DNA from: Sphingobacteriales bacterium
GTDB taxonomy: Bacteria; Bacteroidota; Bacteroidia; Chitinophagales; UBA2359
Assembly (NCBI GenBank): GCA_016700115.1
Contig: CP064999.1
Span: 3,534,001 to 3,598,000, forward strand
DNA: 64,000 nt
Direction: 5' to 3'
Part shown: piece after piece, positions 1 to 9,809 of the stretch
Layout: every line of letters begins with the position of its first letter
Numbering within the stretch: the first letter of the stretch is position 1
Made by a program: the position numbers and the translations under genes
Notes under the pieces: model-generated
What the model was told of the DNA's origin: nothing
Databases searched by the model: none
The model's input: only the letters and a program-made list of their open reading frames with translations

Positions 1-1594
1 CTCTTGAACGGCTTATAATCCATTTCAAAACGCGCATATTTTCACCAAATCCGGGCCAAATAAATTTACCATCTTCATCTTTTCTGAACCAGTTTACGCC
101 AAAAATTCTGGGGGGATTGGGCAATTTACGACCAAACTGAAGCCAATGGTTAAAATAATCGCCCATGTGATAGCCCATAAAAGGAAGCATGGCAAATGGA
201 TCTCTTCTGACTTGTCCGATATTGCCAAATGCGGCAGCTGTCATTTCTGAACCCATTGTGGCTGCCATATAGACTCCAAAATTCCAGTTAAATGACTGAT
301 AAACCAAAGGCACAGCAGTTGATCTTCTTCCACCAAAAATAAAAGCGGCAATTGGAACTCCGTTGGGGTTTTCCCAATCTGGATCAATGCTTGGACATTG
401 TGATGCCGGAGTTGTAAATCTGGAATTGGCATGTGCAGCAGGTTTGTCTCCTTTCGGGTCATGTGGTTTCCCTTGCCAGTTAATCAAACCCTCAGGCACT
501 TCTTTTGTCAATCCTTCCCACCATACATCTCCATCCTGAGTAATAGCGACATTGGTAAAAATAGTGTTTTTGGCTATTGTAGCCATTGCATTAGGGTTTG
601 TTTTAAAATTTGTTCCCGGTGCAACACCAAAATAACCGGCTTCCGGGTTGATTGCATGTAATCTTCCGTCTGAGCCGGGATGGATCCATGCGATATCATC
701 GCCCACAGTGGTTATTTTCCATCCTTCCATTTCTTTAGGAGGAATTAACATGGCAAAATTGGTTTTTCCACAGGCACTTGGAAATGCTGCTGCCACATAG
801 GTTTTTTCTCCTTCGGGCGATTCCGCCCCTAAAATCAACATGTGTTCAGCCAACCAACCTTCTTCGCGAGCCATGCTTGAAGCTATCCTTAATGCGAAAC
901 ATTTTTTCCCTAATAAGGCATTTCCACCGTAACCACTTCCATACGAAATGATTAACTTATCGGACGGAAAATGGGAAATGTATTTTATTGTTGGATTACA
1001 AGGCCATTTGCTGTCTTCCTGACCTGGTAATAAAGGTGCTCCAACTGAATGAATACATTTTACAAAATTGTCTTTGTTGATTTTTTCAAGAACCTTGCTG
1101 CCCATCCTGGTCATGATTTTCATATTGACCACAACATATTCTGAGTCAGTTACCTGAACTCCATATCGCGACAAAGGAGAACCAAGCGGACCCATACAAA
1201 AAGGTATAACATACATTGTGCGTCCCTGCATACAACCTCTGAACAAATTATTCAGGATGTCTTTCATTTCTCTGGGATCCATCCAATTGTTTGTTGGGCC
1301 TGCATCTTCCCTGCGAGGGCTACAAATATAAGTTCGATCTTCTACCCTTGCTACATCACTTGGGTCAGAAAAACAAGCAAAACTATTGGGGCGTTTTTCA
1401 GGATTTAACTTAATAAAGGTTCCTTTTTGTACTAATTCCTCACAAAGTTGTTGGTATTCACTTTCCGTTCCTGTACACCAATGTACTTTTGTTGGTTTAA
1501 AAAAATCGGCTAATTCTGTTATCCATTCTTCTAAAGTTTGCTTTGGCGTGTCACCAAATGCATTTGCTGCGGCGTTAAAAGATGATTGAGGCAT
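1..1594 (-). CDS. pckG: Phosphoenolpyruvate carboxykinase (GTP), partial: C-terminus beyond window edge
   Basis: Reads leftward from an ATG at 1594 and is still open at base 1, so about 531 residues are visible and the C-terminus is missing. The enzyme interconverts oxaloacetate + GTP with PEP + CO2 + GDP in the cytosol, the entry step of gluconeogenesis. Visible family motifs are the GTP-PEPCK kinase-1 loop FPSACGKTN with its reactive cysteine, the following TTVGDDIAW metal-binding stretch, FGGRR, and PFMGYHMGDYFNHW. The family is usually about 600 residues, so most of the protein is here. No frameshift is seen. A TAATTTTG promoter-like box lies about 85 bases upstream. Identity is very secure; it is the GTP class, not the ATP class, by motif. 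Confidence 0.97.
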   Translation of the reverse strand, partial: MPQSSFNAAANAFGDTPKQTLEEWITELADFFKPTKVHWCTGTESEYQQLCEELVQKGTFIKLNPEKRPNSFACFSDPSDVARVEDRTYICSPRREDAGPTNNWMDPREMKDILNNLFRGCMQGRTMYVIPFCMGPLGSPLSRYGVQVTDSEYVVVNMKIMTRMGSKVLEKINKDNFVKCIHSVGAPLLPGQEDSKWPCNPTIKYISHFPSDKLIISYGSGYGGNALLGKKCFALRIASSMAREEGWLAEHMLILGAESPEGEKTYVAAAFPSACGKTNFAMLIPPKEMEGWKITTVGDDIAWIHPGSDGRLHAINPEAGYFGVAPGTNFKTNPNAMATIAKNTIFTNVAITQDGDVWWEGLTKEVPEGLINWQGKPHDPKGDKPAAHANSRFTTPASQCPSIDPDWENPNGVPIAAFIFGGRRSTAVPLVYQSFNWNFGVYMAATMGSEMTAAAFGNIGQVRRDPFAMLPFMGYHMGDYFNHWLQFGRKLPNPPRIFGVNWFRKDEDGKFIWPGFGENMRVLKWIISRSR

Positions 1595-1678
1595 AATTTT
1601 CAATAAATGGTTACAAATTGTTGATGAGTTAGAGTGTGAAAAAGTTGTGTGTAGAAATAGTACATTTTTATTGTTCCG

Positions 1679-1686
1679 CAAAATTA
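1679..1686 (-). promoter_or_regulatory. Candidate -7 promoter box for pckG
   Basis: The minus strand reads TAATTTTG, matching the Bacteroidota -7 consensus TAnnTTTG. It would give a leader of roughly 75-80 bases before the pckG ATG at 1594. No TTG -33 element is seen at the expected spacing, so this is tentative. Confidence 0.3.
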
Positions 1687-1826
1687 ACAGTTTTTTCTCA
1701 ATTTTTGGGAAAAGCTGTTCTTTCAAAAAACTATCAATTTTTTGTTTATCCTATAATGTTGGGTACAATACTCCTTTTGTTTATTTTTACCTGTTTATCA
1801 GATAAAATTTTTAACAACTTTTGTTT

Positions 1827-2840
1827 ATGTCAGAACTTCGCTGGAATCCGCTTTTACAAACTTATACAATGATTGCGACTAATCGCCAAAGTCGCCCACA
1901 TCTTCCTTCAGACAACTGTCCATTTTGTCCCGGTAACGGTAAAGTTCCTGATCAATATGACATTTATATCTATCCCAACGATTTTCCGGCATTAAGCATA
2001 CTTCCGGGTGTTTCAGAGGAGGATTTTTACAACAAATCAAATAAAATTAACCACACAGCACCTTCCTATGGAAAATGTGAAGTTGTTCTTTATTCGTCCG
2101 ATCACCATACATTTCTATATAAACTTCCTTTGTTGCAAATAGAAAAACTAATTTCAGTTTGGAAGCATCGGCAGGAAGTTTTAAGCCTCGACCAAAATAT
2201 AAAATACATATTTCCTTTTGAAAATAAAGGTGAAGAAGTAGGGGTAACTATTCATCATCCACACGGTCAACTTTATGCCTATCCTTTTGTGCCGCTAAAA
2301 GTTAAAACAGAGTTGGAAAGTTGTCGGCAGTATTTTTTAATGCATCATGAACCTTTGTTTGAGGCACTCAACCGTTATGAACTCAATGAGAATAAACGAA
2401 TAATTGACCAAGATGAACATTTTATTGCCTATATCCCTTATTTTACCGATTATCCTTATGGTGTATTTATCGTTTGTAAACAGAATATCGGGAGTTTTGC
2501 TCAATTTACTTCAGACATGACCATGAGTTTAGCTCTCATGCTTAAAAAAATAACCGGTGCTTTTGATTTGGTGTTTGACAGGCCATTTCCCTATATGATG
2601 TGTATCCACCAAACACCGGTCAACTGTCCTGAATATGACGGCAGTGAGCATTGGTTTCGTTTCCATATTGAGTTTTATCCGCCTCTTCGCGAAAAAAACA
2701 GAGTTAAATGGTATGCATCTTCTGAAATGGGAGCATGGGCAGCAGCAAATACGCTTTCTGTTGAAGAAACGGCAATTATCCTGAAAAATTCCGTTAAAAA
2801 GTTTTCAGATGCCGATGAAGAAATATCGAAAGGAACTTAA
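1827..2840 (+). CDS. galT: Galactose-1-phosphate uridylyltransferase
   Basis: Transfers UMP between UDP-glucose and galactose-1-phosphate in the Leloir pathway (cytosol). I chose the ATG at 1827; an in-frame TTG at 1821 adds only two residues. The 337-residue length fits the family. Visible motifs are the zinc pair CPFC (C31, C34), the active-site motif HPHGQ (residues 144-148, nucleophile H146) and the late HxH stretch FRFHIEFYPP. It stands alone, convergent with the DUF1569 gene 11 bases downstream; no galK or galE is in view. Family assignment is strong. ADP-glucose-using relatives exist, so substrate range is inferred. Confidence 0.93.
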   Translation: MSELRWNPLLQTYTMIATNRQSRPHLPSDNCPFCPGNGKVPDQYDIYIYPNDFPALSILPGVSEEDFYNKSNKINHTAPSYGKCEVVLYSSDHHTFLYKLPLLQIEKLISVWKHRQEVLSLDQNIKYIFPFENKGEEVGVTIHHPHGQLYAYPFVPLKVKTELESCRQYFLMHHEPLFEALNRYELNENKRIIDQDEHFIAYIPYFTDYPYGVFIVCKQNIGSFAQFTSDMTMSLALMLKKITGAFDLVFDRPFPYMMCIHQTPVNCPEYDGSEHWFRFHIEFYPPLREKNRVKWYASSEMGAWAAANTLSVEETAIILKNSVKKFSDADEEISKGT

Positions 2841-2851
2841 ATCTATTCAAT

Positions 2852-3307
2852 TCAAAGCCCAAATTGAGTTAAATGATGGTTAATATGCCTCCACATTACC
2901 CTTGCCCATTCAGTATTTTCTAATTTGCCAAAGACCGGATGAAAAGGAAAAGGTTTTGTGTTTTGTTCCTGAGAAAAGCGGTGAATGGTTAAAATAAGTT
3001 CCTCTTTGTCTTTTTCAAATTCGATGAGTTGAGAACCTTTAATACCCTGAATAAATTCCGGAGCAGTCGGAGCACCTTTTATCCAAGGCAGATATTGCGA
3101 TATCAGTTTGTTGATCGGCCAAACTGACAACACACCTGAATGTACCGAAACCGGTCTGATTCCCAATGCACAACGAAGAGGGTCAGTCATGTGAACCACA
3201 GCTTGGTGAACATTCATTTTCCCCCATTTTGGCAAATGATTTGGTGTTAACTTTGATAATCTCTCTATTAGGTTCTCTTTGTCTTGTTGATTGAATAAAT
3301 TTTGCAT
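2852..3307 (-). CDS. DUF1569 (DinB-like) family protein
   Basis: A 151-residue soluble protein with no signal peptide. The WGKMNVHQAVVHM stretch near residues 31-43 and the C-terminal HINHHLTQFG give the spaced histidines typical of DUF1569, a branch of the DinB/YfiT four-helix metal-binding superfamily. Function is unknown; relatives are proposed thiol- or metal-dependent enzymes. It converges on galT with an 11-base gap and has no operon partner. Confidence 0.75.
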   Translation of the reverse strand: MQNLFNQQDKENLIERLSKLTPNHLPKWGKMNVHQAVVHMTDPLRCALGIRPVSVHSGVLSVWPINKLISQYLPWIKGAPTAPEFIQGIKGSQLIEFEKDKEELILTIHRFSQEQNTKPFPFHPVFGKLENTEWARVMWRHINHHLTQFGL

Positions 3308-3650
3308 TGTATTGTTGTTTTAGAAGTTCAACACAAATTTCAACCAGATTATTTAAACTGAAATAGCAACTTCAAAAATAATTTTCACTTACCCGATTTT
3401 AGTTGAATCTGAACAGTTAACTGACAGTTTTTTTTAATTGATTTTATTGATACTAAATACTCATATTCTACAAATGGTACCACTATGTTCACTTTTGAAA
3501 TGAATACCTAAAGCTTTTAACGATTCCCTCTTACTATTTCTATTATAAAAACCAAAATAACGCCCATTCGTATTTAACTATAAATACTTATTTTCTGATA
3601 ATATCTTTGATACCGGATAATTTGCTAAGTTGAATCCATTTAATTTTAAC
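3308..3650. other. Intergenic region, no gene seen
   Basis: This is AT-rich sequence upstream of the DUF1569 gene and downstream of the WbqC gene. Apart from the hairpin at 3651-3679 I see no reading frame with protein-like composition, no RNA gene and no convincing promoter. Confidence 0.5.
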
Positions 3651-3679
3651 AAAAACCGATTTAATATAAATCGGTTTTT
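3651..3679 (-). terminator. Rho-independent terminator after the WbqC gene
   Basis: A perfect 13-bp inverted repeat (AAAAACCGATTTA and its complement) with a 3-base loop. A and T runs on either side make it symmetric, so it could act in both directions. It sits 32 bases after the stop of the minus-strand WbqC gene. Confidence 0.7.
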
Positions 3680-3710
3680 GCTAAAAGGGCTCGTTGTAAA
3701 ATAATTATTA

Positions 3711-4409
3711 TTAAACACTATTTTGGGGGAGTAAATAATTTTTTGCTTCCGGGCCGGTATTAAACAACAAATCCAATACAGAAACATGGGGCTCAAAAGG
3801 AGGGAATAATTGCGGGTAAGATGTAAAATGGTCATAATCCAACCAAACTACTTCTATTTGGTTTTGAGCAAATAAAAATACATCTAAATAAGGTAGGGCG
3901 GCTTTACCACTCAGGTATTGAGTCGTATTCAGTTGTTGACAAATAGATAATAATTTTTCGGATTTTTCCCCGGAAAAACCGAAGTCCGAAGAATTAACGA
4001 TGCGGGTTTGAATATTTAACAGCTTGCATAGAGTATGAATAAATGCAAGATTTACATTGCTTAAAAAAAGTTCAGTTTGCAAACTCAAATAAAGATTTTC
4101 AAGTTCAGGGGCATATTTTTGAAAAAAAGGGGTACGGGAATAATTCAAACTGATAGCTTTCCAATGTTTTATTGCCCAACGTTGATCACTGATTATAGTT
4201 TCATTGATTCTTTGATGGTATTTACCTTTAACCGAAACCGGAATGGTTAGCCATTGCAATCCTTTGGCAGTTTTAATAACGTTTCTGTTTCGCCAATCTC
4301 GGCGGGTATATTGAACCTCATCATAAACAACAAAAACATCAGCTAAATTAATGGCATAAAAATAACCACGCCAGGGAATGTAATTGGGTTGGGTGATGAG
4401 TGTTTTCAA
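3711..4409 (-). CDS. WbqC-like family protein
   Basis: A 232-residue cytosolic protein matching the WbqC-like family (PF08889). It opens with the diagnostic ITQPNYIPWRGYF, followed by DEVQYTRRDWRNRN and a basic/aromatic core. Members are common in Bacteroidota and are often near O-antigen or surface-polysaccharide genes; the biochemical role is not established. It lies 27 bases downstream of the NUDIX gene on the same strand and is probably co-transcribed, ending at the hairpin at 3651-3679. No glycosyltransferase is adjacent here, so a surface-polysaccharide role is only an inference from the family. Confidence 0.85.
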   Translation of the reverse strand: MKTLITQPNYIPWRGYFYAINLADVFVVYDEVQYTRRDWRNRNVIKTAKGLQWLTIPVSVKGKYHQRINETIISDQRWAIKHWKAISLNYSRTPFFQKYAPELENLYLSLQTELFLSNVNLAFIHTLCKLLNIQTRIVNSSDFGFSGEKSEKLLSICQQLNTTQYLSGKAALPYLDVFLFAQNQIEVVWLDYDHFTSYPQLFPPFEPHVSVLDLLFNTGPEAKNYLLPQNSV

Positions 4410-4436
4410 AAAATATAGAATAAAATTATCCGATGA

Positions 4437-4913
4437 TTATTTTAGCCCACGAACACTTGAACCTGCCATCCAGGCATTAACCGGATATTTCCAGTTAAAT
4501 TCGGAATAATATACACCTTGTTGAAAAAGTACAACCGCCATTAAAACAGCTGAAGCTGTATTTATTGGCAATTCGTGTAGTCCAAACCATTCCAAACCAT
4601 CGCATTTGTCTGGCTCTTTATTGACGATAGTTCCCTGCCATTGGTTGGCATGAAAAAAGAAATGAAGAATTGATTCTGCATTTTTTTGCCGGTGCATTAC
4701 ATGTACCATTTTCAAATTTTCGTGCTTAATAATCAAACCGGCTTCTTCAAATGCTTCTCTGATAATGGCATGGGTTACAGATTCGTTGGCATCTACTTTA
4801 CCTCCCACCAAACTATAATTGCCACCTTTTTGACGTGGACGTTTAAGCATCAATATCCTGTTGTCCTGTTCTAAAATCAGGCTGACTACACAAATATGTG
4901 AATAGAGTTTCAT
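4437..4913 (-). CDS. NUDIX hydrolase
   Basis: A 158-residue protein with a complete Nudix box: G38-x5-E44-x7-R52-E53-A-x-E56-E57-x-G59-L. The catalytic metal-binding glutamates are all present. It would hydrolyse a nucleoside diphosphate linked to another group; the substrate cannot be told. Family length is normal. It is the first gene of a likely two-gene unit with the WbqC-like protein. Confidence 0.88.
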   Translation of the reverse strand: MKLYSHICVVSLILEQDNRILMLKRPRQKGGNYSLVGGKVDANESVTHAIIREAFEEAGLIIKHENLKMVHVMHRQKNAESILHFFFHANQWQGTIVNKEPDKCDGLEWFGLHELPINTASAVLMAVVLFQQGVYYSEFNWKYPVNAWMAGSSVRGLK

Positions 4914-5517
4914 TATGGCCGAAAATTAGACAATTATCAGAAATCTTAGGAATGTTATACTGAGAACAAAGTGTTTCATTTTTAGAAGTTTGTAATTTAA
5001 TATAAAGAGCGTCCATTAAATTTTGACGACCTTTCAGTTAAAAATACGGGGTCTTCATTTAAAAAAACAGCCCTCACAAACTAGTTTTTAACAGGCTAAC
5101 ATCGTTTCAGACAGAAAATATGAGAAATAAGAGTAAAAATATTTTTAGCTGGACTCAAAAAATTTGAAATTTTATTAAAAAAAAAGGAAAGTTTTAAGAC
5201 AAAACAGATAAAAATCATTCAATTCCAACTTGTTTTTCTAAGACAATCTCAATTTAAGACCTTAAAAAATCATAAAAATGGCTTTGTAAATTTGTTTAGA
5301 CCCATTATTTGTTATATTTTTTATCTTTATAATTCCTTTGAAGGACAATTTTATAAACGTTTAAATAATATAGTAAAATCTGTTTGTAACTAAATTCTCT
5401 TAGCTTCAAATTAATAGCTAAAAATTCTCCCTTTTCAGATGCGAAAAAAGTAAAAAGGACAACAGATGCCATTATTCAATTAAGATTTCATTAGAAAACA
5501 TCTTATACAGTATTTTG
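4914..5517. other. Long divergent intergenic region, no gene seen
   Basis: About 600 bases separate the leftward NUDIX gene from the rightward dehydrogenase. The sequence is very AT-rich with frequent stops in all frames. I find no RNA gene or strong hairpin; only the promoter box at its right end is supportable. Confidence 0.5.
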
Positions 5518-5525
5518 TATCTTTG
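5518..5525 (+). promoter_or_regulatory. Candidate -7 promoter box for the SDR gene
   Basis: TATCTTTG matches TAnnTTTG and lies 18 bases before the ATG at 5544, giving a short leader of about 12 bases. No clear -33 TTG is seen. Confidence 0.5.
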
Positions 5526-5543
5526 CTGCAAACTATTTTTTAG

Positions 5544-6269
5544 ATGAAAGCTGTAATAATTGGAGCAACCTCAGGAATTGGAGAGTCTTTAATTGAAAAT
5601 TTACTGAATGCCGGTTATGATGTGGGTCTTACGGGGCGAAGATATGAACGTTTAGTTGCTTTAAAAGAGGAGTTTGAAAAAAAGGTGAAAGGCAAAATTT
5701 TTATCCAGTCAATGGATGTTTGCAAAACCGAGGAGGCAAGGGCAGGGTTTTTGGAACTCATTGAAAAGATGGGAGGATTAGATTTAGTAATTATCAATGC
5801 AGGGGTTGGTAGTTATTCATCGAAATGGGAAAGCGAAGTGAATATCATTCAAACTAATGTGATGGGTTTTTGTGCCATCGCACATGCAGCATTTAATTTT
5901 TTTGCAGACCAAAATAGTGGGCATTTAGTTGGTGTTTCTTCGGTTGCTTCGGTGGTTGGAGGTGCAAAAAGTCCGGCTTACAATGCTTCAAAGGCTTTTA
6001 TTTCCAATTATATGAACGGGTTGATTAAAAAGGCATACCGTAAAAATTTGAATATTGCTGTTACGGATATACGCCCTGGATATGTTAAAACTCCTTTAAC
6101 CGAAAAAAACAGATCTATGTTTTGGGTATCCACCACAGAAAAAGCCGCACGCCAGATTATGGTTGCCATTAAACGCAAACAGAAAATTGCCTATATTACA
6201 AAGAGATGGTGGTTTGCAGCTTTTCTTTTGCGAAACCTTCCTGATAAGTTATTAGCTAAAATGGGTTAA
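5544..6269 (+). CDS. Short-chain dehydrogenase/reductase
   Basis: A 241-residue NAD(P)-dependent oxidoreductase with all classical SDR motifs: the cofactor glycine motif GATSGIG (7-13), NAG (85-87), the catalytic serine in VSSVAS (about 132-133), and Y146-x3-K150 in AYNASK. The R after TGRR near residue 32 suggests NADP preference (inference). Substrate is unknown. The C-terminus carries a hydrophobic/basic tail (WWFAAFLLRNLP) that could sit on the membrane. A small lipoprotein gene follows 51 bases later on the same strand. Confidence 0.9.
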   Translation: MKAVIIGATSGIGESLIENLLNAGYDVGLTGRRYERLVALKEEFEKKVKGKIFIQSMDVCKTEEARAGFLELIEKMGGLDLVIINAGVGSYSSKWESEVNIIQTNVMGFCAIAHAAFNFFADQNSGHLVGVSSVASVVGGAKSPAYNASKAFISNYMNGLIKKAYRKNLNIAVTDIRPGYVKTPLTEKNRSMFWVSTTEKAARQIMVAIKRKQKIAYITKRWWFAAFLLRNLPDKLLAKMG

Positions 6270-6320
6270 TAAACTGTATTATTTATACCAAAAAATCTTC
6301 AATATTCAGATGAAGTTATA

Positions 6321-6842
6321 ATGGAGAAACGAAAAGTCTTTTATTTTTATCCCGTTATTGCTGTTTTATCTGTTTTGTGCTTATTGTTTTCTTGCCAAAA
6401 GGATGTTGTGCAGTCTTGCAATATCTTTTGTGGAGATTTTGAAGACATTACCTGTTTTGTCAATAACTGGCATCAGGATTATTATGGAGATACTGCAATT
6501 CTAAAAGAAGGAGATGCGTATTCAGGAAATTCTGCCATGTTTCTTGCGAATACAACAGTGCGTTGCCCTATACAATGTTTAGAAAAGGGATTACAGTATG
6601 AAATAGGTTTTTATTGCAAGATACCTCAGCTAATACCTTCGCCCGAAAACCCCAATATTGCCACGTTGATTGTGTCAATTTGTGCCAAACAAAACTTAGA
6701 ACTTAGGTTTGAAAATACCGATACTAATTGGGTGAGAAAGAAATATCAGTTTTTTGCTCCGGAAAATTATATTGAAATTTGTATTTCAACAGACTTATCG
6801 AATGGCATCTTTATTGATCAATTTAGCTTAGAAAACCTATAA
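6321..6842 (+). CDS. Lipoprotein, possible CBM4/9-like jelly roll
   Basis: 173 residues. A hydrophobic leader ends in the lipobox LLFSC at about residue 25, so it is exported and lipid-anchored. The mature part starts CNIFCGDFED and contains GDAYSGNSAM, two cysteine-rich segments and a final IFIDQFSLE strand. This spacing resembles galactose-binding-like CBM4/9 jelly rolls, but no catalytic domain is attached. I do not recognise the specific family. It is probably co-transcribed with the SDR gene. Confidence 0.6.
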   Translation: MEKRKVFYFYPVIAVLSVLCLLFSCQKDVVQSCNIFCGDFEDITCFVNNWHQDYYGDTAILKEGDAYSGNSAMFLANTTVRCPIQCLEKGLQYEIGFYCKIPQLIPSPENPNIATLIVSICAKQNLELRFENTDTNWVRKKYQFFAPENYIEICISTDLSNGIFIDQFSLENL

Positions 6843-6934
6843 AATTGATTGTTTATCAATATTGGCAGGTCAATAAGAAAGTAGAATAAGACTAAATTGC
6901 AATTGAAAAAAAGGGATTGAACCGGTCAAATTGT

Positions 6935-9535
6935 TTAAGGATGTATGAGCATTTTAGATTGCCAAATCATGGAATTTGTTTGGATCCGGATTAAATAAAG
7001 CCCTTTTTTGATATTAACCGGCAATTCAATATCTAACTTTTGATGCAAAGGATTGGCCAAAATCGGTATTTCGAAAATCTTTTGTCCAAAAGTGTTAAAA
7101 ATGCAACACCGGATAGTTTCGTTTATTGGTAAATTTTCCGGCAGTTGAAGTTTAAAGCTTCCTTGATTGGGATTAGGAATAACTTTTAAGGTGGAATTAT
7201 TGGAAGCAAGCGTATTGTCAATGCCGGAAGTGCCGGTAAAAGTGAAAGGTGTTTGACCGGTATAATCAGTTTTAATGAGATAAAAGTCGTTGGTTGTTCC
7301 CTTAGTTTGTATTCCTCCAAAAAGGACAAAACCCCAGTCATTCAAATGATAAACGGCATCGTATAAAACCGTGCCAACACCTATAGTCTCTCCATAATAT
7401 CTACTCCAGATTTCATTGCCATAAACATCGGTTTTGAGCAGATATCCACGTCTGTCAAGAGGTTCGGTCTGAAGTTCTACATTTCCCAGGAAAGCAAAAT
7501 TACCATCCGTTGTTTTGAGAACTTTGTAATTACCAAAGTTATATCCGGGAATGTCAACAGTTTTTTCCCATATCAATCCACCTCCGCCATTGATATAGAC
7601 CTGGAGCATTTTTGCATTTTGTAAATTACTGTCTAATTTCGTTCCAACAGCCATAAATGTGCCTGATGAGGTTTCCGTAACATCAAACAAGCGGGACCAT
7701 GGCGAATTTCCTGTAAAAAATTCCCAAACAACCTGTCCTGTGTTGTTTACCTTCAGTAAGTAGGCTAAAGTTGATGTGCCGGAAACAATTTGTTTGTTTC
7801 TTCCTGCTAAAATATATCCTCCGTCTGATACGGGTTTAACGGAGTAGCAAACAGAAGAGGAGAGCCCATATAATTGATCCCATTGTATATCGCCATCACT
7901 GTTCAGTTTTGCCAGATAAGTCAAAACACTTGCACCTAAAGTATCACTGACTTGCCCAACTACTACAAAACCGCCATCAGGAGTTGCGCTAATGTTCCAA
8001 CCCCTGTTGTCGCTTGAAAAATTCCATGTCTTGTCCCATAATTTATTGCCTTCGGTATCAATTTTCAGCAAATACATATCGCTATTACCTGAAGGAAACG
8101 TAGTATAACCAAACAAGGCATATCCACCATCTATGGCAGGAGCGATTCCCCAGGCTGCATCGTTATTGTTTTGAAAATCATATTCTTTTTGCCAGATTTC
8201 ATCTCCGTTGGAATCTACTTTTATTAAACTGATATTCTCATTTCCATCCAAACTGAAGCTGTTGGTTTGACCAGCAAGTAAATAGGTGTTTTCAATTTCG
8301 TTATGCCAGATAGCATATCCCCATTCATTGTTAAGGTTTCCGTTTTCGCCATAAGTTTTTGCCCAAATCTGATTCCCGCTTAAGTCTGTTTTTAGCAACA
8401 GGGCATCATACCCGGGGGTTTCTAACCCTGATGTATATCCCGATATAGTAAGATTACCATCTGTAGTTTGTACAAAATTGCTTACATTAGTATGAGGTAA
8501 AATGCCTACCTCAAGTAACAATTCTGAAACCAAAAGTCCGATACTGTTGATTTGCCAGATAAAAGCCTGATTTCCGGAAACCATTCTATAACAACCGCCA
8601 AGTACAAATCCACCCTCAGATGTTTGAACAACCTGATTGGGAATTGCTCTGTAAAGTCCATATACTGTGCTGAATGTTTCGTTCACTTCATACACTTTTG
8701 TCCAGACCTCGCCACCGGATGGATTGGTTTTATGGGTAATTATTTTAAAAAAACCATCTGTTTGAGTAAAACCAACTGCTAAATATCCTCCGTCTGTCAG
8801 TGGAAGTGCATATTTCCCGAAAATCTGATTGCTGTATAAAGTAGAAGGAGAATCTGCAACAGTTTGTATCCATTGTGTTTCACCAACTCCATCTGTTTTG
8901 AGAATTAACATAACAGTACCCCCCATTGTATCAAAAGAACTCCCGCAAATTATCAAACCGCCATCAGTTGTTCTTTGAAGAGATTGACCTGCGAGGTAAG
9001 TATTCGAATAGTTTTTATCCCATAAAAAATCTCCGGAAGCATTTGTTTTTAATAGGTAAAAATTTGGATTGCCTCCCAGAATCAAAAACCCGCCATCAGT
9101 ATCAATCATCAGTTCAGTTGCTTCTTCATTGATTTCGGATGAACCATATACTTTTGACCATTGCTCATTTCCTCCCTGATCGGTTTTAATTAAAAGAATA
9201 TCATGAAGTAATGTTGTGCCGGTTTTGCCTAATAAGATATAACCCCCATCAGCAGTTTGTTGAAGGGCAACGCCAAGATCATCCAACTCTCCTCCAAAGT
9301 TCTTTTGCCATTGTTGGTTCCCGTAAAGGTCAGTTTTCACTAATATGATGTCATAGCTACCGTTGCCGTAACTTGCCGAATAACCTAACAAGGCATATCC
9401 ACCATCAGAGGTTTGTATATGAGAAACAGCCAGTTCGTTATAACTGGGTTGTCCATAAGTTCGCTCAAACATGGTTTGTGAAGACCCATAACTGTATAGA
9501 AAAAGAAAAAAAGTAAAAAGTATGATTCGATACAT
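6935..9535 (-). CDS. Large DGGY-repeat beta-propeller-like protein with T9SS sorting domain
   Basis: 866 residues from the ATG at 9535, chosen because it places a clean signal peptide (MYRIILFTFFLFLYSYGSSQ) at the N-terminus; an upstream in-frame ATG at 9571 would add 12 polar residues. The body is more than a dozen repeats of about 50 residues, each with a DGGY(A/I)xxG turn followed by a KTDxxGNxxW strand, consistent with stacked beta-propeller blades. The last 90 or so residues (VIPNPNQGSF ... GLYLIRI ... KMLIHP) are a type A T9SS C-terminal sorting domain. The protein should therefore be exported by Sec, carried across the outer membrane by T9SS and surface-attached or released. Ligand and role are unknown. 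Confidence 0.85.
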   Translation of the reverse strand: MYRIILFTFFLFLYSYGSSQTMFERTYGQPSYNELAVSHIQTSDGGYALLGYSASYGNGSYDIILVKTDLYGNQQWQKNFGGELDDLGVALQQTADGGYILLGKTGTTLLHDILLIKTDQGGNEQWSKVYGSSEINEEATELMIDTDGGFLILGGNPNFYLLKTNASGDFLWDKNYSNTYLAGQSLQRTTDGGLIICGSSFDTMGGTVMLILKTDGVGETQWIQTVADSPSTLYSNQIFGKYALPLTDGGYLAVGFTQTDGFFKIITHKTNPSGGEVWTKVYEVNETFSTVYGLYRAIPNQVVQTSEGGFVLGGCYRMVSGNQAFIWQINSIGLLVSELLLEVGILPHTNVSNFVQTTDGNLTISGYTSGLETPGYDALLLKTDLSGNQIWAKTYGENGNLNNEWGYAIWHNEIENTYLLAGQTNSFSLDGNENISLIKVDSNGDEIWQKEYDFQNNNDAAWGIAPAIDGGYALFGYTTFPSGNSDMYLLKIDTEGNKLWDKTWNFSSDNRGWNISATPDGGFVVVGQVSDTLGASVLTYLAKLNSDGDIQWDQLYGLSSSVCYSVKPVSDGGYILAGRNKQIVSGTSTLAYLLKVNNTGQVVWEFFTGNSPWSRLFDVTETSSGTFMAVGTKLDSNLQNAKMLQVYINGGGGLIWEKTVDIPGYNFGNYKVLKTTDGNFAFLGNVELQTEPLDRRGYLLKTDVYGNEIWSRYYGETIGVGTVLYDAVYHLNDWGFVLFGGIQTKGTTNDFYLIKTDYTGQTPFTFTGTSGIDNTLASNNSTLKVIPNPNQGSFKLQLPENLPINETIRCCIFNTFGQKIFEIPILANPLHQKLDIELPVNIKKGLYLIRIQTNSMIWQSKMLIHP

Positions 9536-9809
9536 TTTTGCAAAATATTTTAAGATAGCTTCTTGACTCACTGAACGAGCAACAGCAAACTTTGGTTGGT
9601 TCTAAAATGGTCGTTCAATAGACAGTAACAGTTAATACCTTCATAATTGTTTGTCAAAAGACTAATAACAGACCATATAATTTGGTTTAAATGTTAATGT
9701 CAATGATTTTCAGCACTTAAATATAGGAATATTAAGCAAAATTGGCAATAAAATGAAGATTGCTTAAGACAGATCTTTTGTCATCGAAAAAAGTTTTAAT
9801 TTCGCTGAA

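Noticed and set aside
3578..3835. 85-codon minus-strand frame overlapping the WbqC gene end
   Set aside because: It overlaps a clear family gene and crosses the terminator hairpin. Its hydrophobic composition comes from AT-rich sequence.
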